DNA of 17,520 bases, from contig JAUJNC010000093.1 of the NCBI GenBank assembly GCA_030446525.1, positions 1 to 17,520 of the forward strand, written 5' to 3'. Below the pieces are notes generated by a model. The model made no database searches. It was given only the letters and a program-made list of their open reading frames with translations, and was not told the DNA's origin. Shown piece by piece: positions 14,318 through 17,520 of this stretch (position 1 is the first letter of the stretch; every line of letters starts with the position of its first letter). The DNA comes from Armatimonadaceae bacterium. Lineage in GTDB: Bacteria; Armatimonadota; Armatimonadia; Armatimonadales; Armatimonadaceae. The position numbers and the translations under genes were made by a program.

Positions 14318-14917
14318 TCAGGCCGGATCGCTTATCGAACCGGCCCCGGTGGACGCCGTTCCTCCGACCGTCCCGCCGCCGCTGGCGCCGCCGCTCGTGG
14401 CCGCACCACCGGAACCGGTTGCGGCGCCGCCGGCCGGGCTCGTGCCGCCGAAACTGCCCTGTTCGCCTGCCGCGCCGCCGGTTGCCGATCCGGCCCCGAC
14501 GCCGGCGCCGCCGACCGGGTCGGTGGTGGCGTCCGTGCCGCCCACCGTTCCGGCGCCGGTGACGCCGCTCGCGCCGGCCGTGGTACCGGTCTCGCCCGGG
14601 GCGCCGCCGCTGCCGATGGCGCCGGTGCCCGCGATGCCGCCCGCGCCCATCACGCTGGAGGCGCCCGTGCCGACGCTGCCGGGGTTGACGAAGCCGCGCG
14701 GCACGTCCTGGGGGCCACCCGTCGCTATGCCGGCGTCGCCCGCGCCGAGGTCGCCGACGCCCGGGTTGTTCGCGCCGGGGTTGCCCGAGGCGCTGGGGTC
14801 GATGCTGCCGGCGGCGCCCGCGTTGAGGACGCTCTGGTTGGCCGGGACCGTCACGTCGTCCGGGTTGTTGTCGGCGTCATTGGGGTTGAAATCTGTTACT
14901 GGTCCGTCTGCTGCCAT
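14318..14917 (-). CDS. Gly/Ala/Thr-rich low-complexity protein
   Basis: This 199-residue protein starts at ATG 14917 with AAAGGA about 10 bases upstream and ends at TGA 14320-14318. The first 30 residues are polar and Asn/Asp-rich (MAADGPVTDFNPNDADNNPD). From about residue 33 it is almost only Gly, Ala, Ser, Thr, Val and Pro in irregular GG-x and G-x-G patterns (VTGAGTVGGTDATTDPVGGA). There is no Cys and there are only three Phe as aromatics. There is no signal peptide or membrane helix. Such composition suggests a flexible or structural protein, such as a surface, spore-coat-like or matrix component, but no family is recognised. The minus strand is preferred because it has a Shine-Dalgarno, a plausible N-terminus and GC-rich third positions. 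The plus strand reads as an Ala/Pro-rich frame with no ribosome site. Confidence 0.7.
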   Translation of the reverse strand: MAADGPVTDFNPNDADNNPDDVTVPANQSVLNAGAAGSIDPSASGNPGANNPGVGDLGAGDAGIATGGPQDVPRGFVNPGSVGTGASSVMGAGGIAGTGAIGSGGAPGETGTTAGASGVTGAGTVGGTDATTDPVGGAGVGAGSATGGAAGEQGSFGGTSPAGGAATGSGGAATSGGASGGGTVGGTASTGAGSISDPA

Positions 14918-15084
14918 GATGCGGGTTGTCCTTTCGCCTGTCAGGGGCATCGTACCCGGGCGCGGTGAAGCCGAAACGAGACGGACACGAGTCAGCCGGC
15001 GTTCCGGGCGGCGGGTTTCCGAGGGGGGCGATTCTGGGTACCTGTGCCACGCTGCGACCCCCACGCAGGAGGAGATTTTCGCGC

Positions 15085-16482
15085 GTGCCAACCCTTTCCC
15101 CGATCCGGGTCGCCCCCGGTGGGCGTTACTTCGAGACGTTCGACGGCGACCCTTTTTTGTTCATCGGACCCAACGACGCCGTCACGTGGTCCGGTCTTGC
15201 CGGCCTGTACCGCCGCCGCGATCTTGAGGGCGTCGACCGGTACCTCGAAAGCCTGGCGGCAAGCGGCGTCACCATCGTGCGCCTGATGCTCGAATACGCG
15301 CACCAGGAGCACCGGTACTTCGAGCGCCCCGTCGGGCGCTTCAACCCCGCCATGGTGCGGCTGTGGGACGACCTCTTCGCGCGTTGCGAGCGGTGGGGTT
15401 TGCGCGTGCTGCTGGCGCCCTGGGACAACTTCTGGATGGCGCGGCGCTGGCATCGCCATCCCTACAACGAGCGGAACGGCGGCCCGGCCACAGAGCCCGG
15501 GTCGTTTTTCACGGACGAGGCGGTCATCCAGGCGACGATGGCGCGCCTGCGCTTCGTTGTGCAGCAGTGGGGCGGGAGCGGCGTCCTGGCGGCGTGGGAC
15601 CTGTTCAACGAGATACACCCTTATTGGGGCGGCACGCCCGGCGAGCAGGGTTCGGTGATCACGCGCCTTTCGGAGGCGGTGCGGTCGGCCGAGCAGAAGG
15701 CGTGGGGCTTCACGCGCCCGCAGACGGTCTCGGTATTCGGGCCGGACCCGGGCGCCAGCTACGAGGACCTCATCTTCCGCCATCCCTGCCTGGATTTCGC
15801 GACCACACACATCTATCAGGGCGCCATCGATCACCCGCAGGACACCGTCGCGCCCGCCGTCGCCATGGCGCGCTGGGTGCGGCACGCCCTGGATCGGGTG
15901 CCGCCCGGGCGGCCCTTCACCGACACGGAGCATGGTCCGATCCACCTGTTCAACGACCGCCGCCGGGTGCTCCCCGACCCTTTCGATGACGAGTACGAGC
16001 GGCACCTGATGTGGGCGCACCTTGCCTCGGGCGGCGCGGGGAGCGGGATGCGCTGGCCGGCGCGCCGCCCGCACGTGCTCACGGCCGGGATGAATCGGGC
16101 TCTGGCCGGCTTGGCGGCCTTCACCAAGCTGCTGTCCTGGCGTCACTTCGCCCCGCGCGATGCGGCGGCAGACGTGCGGGTCGGCGCCCCCGGCGTTCTC
16201 GCCTTCGCCTGCCGGGATGACCGGCAGGCGATCGTCTGGCTGCTGCGCGACAAACCGGAGCCGGGCCACACCGGTCCGCTGCCGCAGCGCGCGCCGCTGC
16301 AGAACGTTGCGCTCACCCTGGGCGGCCTTGCACCCGGCAGCTGCTGCGTCCAGCCGTGGGATACGCGGGAAGGCCGTGCGCGGGAGTGCGTGCACACGGA
16401 GGTGACGGAAGACGGCCTGCTGCGGACCACCTTGCCGGAGCTGACGAACGACCTGGCACTGGCGGTGCGTATCAACCCCTGA
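15085..16482 (+). CDS. Clan-A-like glycoside hydrolase (GH5-type), intact
   Basis: This 465-residue protein starts at GTG 15085 with AGGAGGAG at 15067-15074; the frame is open further upstream but without a ribosome site. It reads as a TIM barrel: GVTIVRLMLEYA (61-72), GLRVLLAPWDNFW (105-117), GVLAAWDLFNEIHP (166-179) with the acid/base Glu176 in an NE motif, DFATTHIYQ (237-245), and RPFTDTEHGPIH (276-287) with the likely nucleophile Glu282. A beta-rich C-terminal domain fills about 380-465. It should hydrolyse a beta-linked polysaccharide or oligosaccharide; the substrate is not readable. No signal peptide is seen, so it may be cytoplasmic. In contrast to the two other hydrolase genes in the window it has no frame damage. 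It is divergent from the Gly-rich gene across 167 bp (14918-15084), where I see no strong promoter. Confidence 0.85.
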   Translation: MPTLSPIRVAPGGRYFETFDGDPFLFIGPNDAVTWSGLAGLYRRRDLEGVDRYLESLAASGVTIVRLMLEYAHQEHRYFERPVGRFNPAMVRLWDDLFARCERWGLRVLLAPWDNFWMARRWHRHPYNERNGGPATEPGSFFTDEAVIQATMARLRFVVQQWGGSGVLAAWDLFNEIHPYWGGTPGEQGSVITRLSEAVRSAEQKAWGFTRPQTVSVFGPDPGASYEDLIFRHPCLDFATTHIYQGAIDHPQDTVAPAVAMARWVRHALDRVPPGRPFTDTEHGPIHLFNDRRRVLPDPFDDEYERHLMWAHLASGGAGSGMRWPARRPHVLTAGMNRALAGLAAFTKLLSWRHFAPRDAAADVRVGAPGVLAFACRDDRQAIVWLLRDKPEPGHTGPLPQRAPLQNVALTLGGLAPGSCCVQPWDTREGRARECVHTEVTEDGLLRTTLPELTNDLALAVRINP

Positions 16483-16485
16483 GGC

Positions 16486-16502
16486 CGGTTCCACCGGAAC
16501 CG
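16486..16502 (+). terminator. Hairpin after the intact glycoside hydrolase, possible terminator
   Basis: A perfect 7-bp stem, CGGTTCC (16486-16492) with GGAACCG (16496-16502) and a 3-nt loop ACC, starts four bases after the stop codon. No T tract follows, so termination is uncertain. It separates the hydrolase from the promoter-like box at 16534. Confidence 0.4.
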
Positions 16503-16510
16503 CTCGCGCC

Positions 16511-16539
16511 CTGAAACCCCGGGGGCTTGCGGGTATAAT
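16511..16539 (+). promoter_or_regulatory. Candidate promoter of the P-loop NTPase gene
   Basis: A perfect TATAAT at 16534-16539, preceded by GCGGG, lies 17 bp after CTGAAA (16511-16516), a four-of-six match to the -35 consensus. The start point would be near 16546, giving a leader of about 32 nt with AAGAAGGA at 16557-16564 before ATG 16578. Confidence 0.5.
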
Positions 16540-16577
16540 GGCGGTGCAGTTCATGCGAAGAAGGATGACACCCCGCC

Positions 16578-17520
16578 ATGAGTATCGCAAACCGCCTGAG
16601 CGCGGCGCGTCATCGCCAACTGGTCGGCCGGGCCGCGGAGCTCGCCCTGTTCCGGTCCGCGGTCGATGCGTCGGAGCTGCCGTTCTACGTGCTGTACGTC
16701 TTCGGCCCGGGCGGCGTGGGGACGACGACGCTGCTGCGCGCGTTCGCCGCGCACGGCGGCGAGAACGGGATGGCGGTGATCTCCGTCGACGGCCGCGCGG
16801 TCGAACCGACGCCCGAGGCTTTCCTGAACGCGCTCCGGCAGGCCATGGGCCTCGGCCCCTCGGAAGCCCCGCTCCAAACCCTCGCCGCGGGCGGCCCCCG
16901 GCGCGTCCTCCTGATAGACACCTATGAGGTGCTGGAGCCGCTCGACGGGTGGCTGCGCGACGTCTTCGTGCCGCAGCTCGCCGAAGACACCCTGGTCGTC
17001 CTGGCGGGCCGCCAGCCGCCTTCGCCCGGCTGGCGCGCCGACCCCGGGCTGCAGGCGATGACGCGCGTGCTGTCCCTGCGCAACTTCAGCCCCGACGAGA
17101 GCCGGGCGTACCTGCACAACCGGGCGGTGCCCGCCGCGCAGCATCCGGCGGTGCTGGACTTCACGCACGGCCACCCGCTCGCCCTTTCCCTTGTCGCGGA
17201 CGTGTTCGCCCAGCGGGGCGACGCCCGTTTCGAGCCCGAGGAGGCGCCGGACGTGATCGAGGCGCTGCTGGAGCGCTTCGTGCAGCAGGTGCCGGGCCCG
17301 GCCCACCGCGCGGCCCTGGAAACCTGCGCCGTGGTCCGCCTGACCACCGAGCCCCTGCTGGCGCACCTGCTGGACATCCCGGAGGGCCGGGGGGACGCGC
17401 GCGACCTGTTCGAATGGCTGCGCGGGCTGTCCTTTATCGAGACGGCGCGCCGGGGCGTGTTCCCGCACGACCTGGCGCGCGAAGCCCTGCTCGCCGACTT
17501 GCGCTGGCGCAACCCCGACC
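16578..17520 (+). CDS. Large P-loop NTPase of the regulator type (partial), Walker A Lys replaced
   Basis: ATG 16578 opens a frame that runs off the window end (314 codons seen). The start is supported by AAGGA at 16561-16565 and by the typical opening RHRQLVGRAAELALFRSAV. The P-loop is FGPGGVGTTTLL (residues 42-53), where GPGGVGKTTLL is expected: codon 49 (16722-16724) is ACG, giving Thr in place of the ATP-binding Lys. Walker B is RRVLLIDTYEVLEPLDGW. SLRNFSPDESRAYL and DFTHGHPLALSLVADVFAQR are the sensor and winged-helix segments of STAND-like NTPases, followed by a helical region (LFEWLRGLSFIETARRGVFPHDLAREALL). Relatives are ATP-binding regulators that often end in an HTH or GAF domain, which would lie beyond the window. 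With Thr at position 49, ATP binding should be impaired. Confidence 0.85.
   Translation, partial: MSIANRLSAARHRQLVGRAAELALFRSAVDASELPFYVLYVFGPGGVGTTTLLRAFAAHGGENGMAVISVDGRAVEPTPEAFLNALRQAMGLGPSEAPLQTLAAGGPRRVLLIDTYEVLEPLDGWLRDVFVPQLAEDTLVVLAGRQPPSPGWRADPGLQAMTRVLSLRNFSPDESRAYLHNRAVPAAQHPAVLDFTHGHPLALSLVADVFAQRGDARFEPEEAPDVIEALLERFVQQVPGPAHRAALETCAVVRLTTEPLLAHLLDIPEGRGDARDLFEWLRGLSFIETARRGVFPHDLAREALLADLRWRNPD

Noticed and set aside
14250..15227. Ala/Pro-rich plus-strand open frame opposite the Gly-rich gene
   Set aside because: It has no Shine-Dalgarno, and past the opposite gene it turns into Arg-rich shadow sequence. The minus-strand frame has a ribosome site and a sensible N-terminus.
1..17520. 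CRISPR array, tRNA, rRNA, insertion sequence or phage gene
   Set aside because: No spaced direct repeats of CRISPR size, no cloverleaf or rRNA sequence, and no transposase or integrase motifs were found. The only direct repeats are the short ones described.

Overview
High-GC bacterial window with strong GC preference at third codon positions, Shine-Dalgarno sites of the AAAGGA / GAGGAG type and sigma70-like -10 boxes (TATAAT, often preceded by GGG). No rRNA, tRNA, CRISPR array or transposase was found. The gene families (twin-arginine sulfatase, several clan-A-like glycoside hydrolases, GAF and MOSC proteins, RNase D, a large P-loop regulator-type NTPase) fit an environmental bacterium of the Armatimonadota / Chloroflexota / Planctomycetota type. 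That placement is inference and of low confidence.

Layout. 1-138 is the 3' end of an NlpC/P60 peptidase, followed by a clear intrinsic terminator. 276-3796 (+) is a glycan-related group: a frameshifted GH26-like hydrolase with a helical N-terminal segment, a TlpA-like thiol-disulfide protein, and a formylglycine-type sulfatase. 7153-3870 (-) reads as one tight operon: an isocitrate/isopropylmalate-type dehydrogenase, a VapB-like antitoxin, a VapC PIN toxin, a D-2-hydroxyacid dehydrogenase and a SAM O-methyltransferase. It is driven by a good promoter at 7253-7225. 7299-10957 (+) holds a heavily frameshifted putative glycoside hydrolase, a 122-residue unknown protein and RNase D. 11101-14246 (+) holds a GAF / free-methionine-sulfoxide-reductase-like protein, a damaged MOSC protein, and an unusual phosphoribosyltransferase-like plus kinase-like fusion whose N-terminal part is broken. 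14917-14318 (-) is a Gly/Ala/Thr-rich low-complexity protein, divergent from an intact glycoside hydrolase (15085-16482). The window ends inside a large P-loop NTPase (16578 onward).

Two themes stand out. First, reading-frame damage is not spread evenly: it sits in three patches (about 0.9-1.24, 7.6-9.26 and 11.93-12.77 kb) while about 13 kb elsewhere is clean. Second, three otherwise intact enzymes lack a residue that is normally essential: the catalytic Lys of the isocitrate-type dehydrogenase, the DEDDy Tyr of RNase D and the Walker A Lys of the NTPase. Each is explained by an A-to-C change in the expected codon. Either the locus is decaying or local sequence quality is poor, and raw reads would decide.

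Small repeats add structure. Twin 15-bp hairpins with an 18-bp period occur inside two unrelated damaged genes, and a GTAGGGGC-type palindromic repeat occurs in three intergenic regions.
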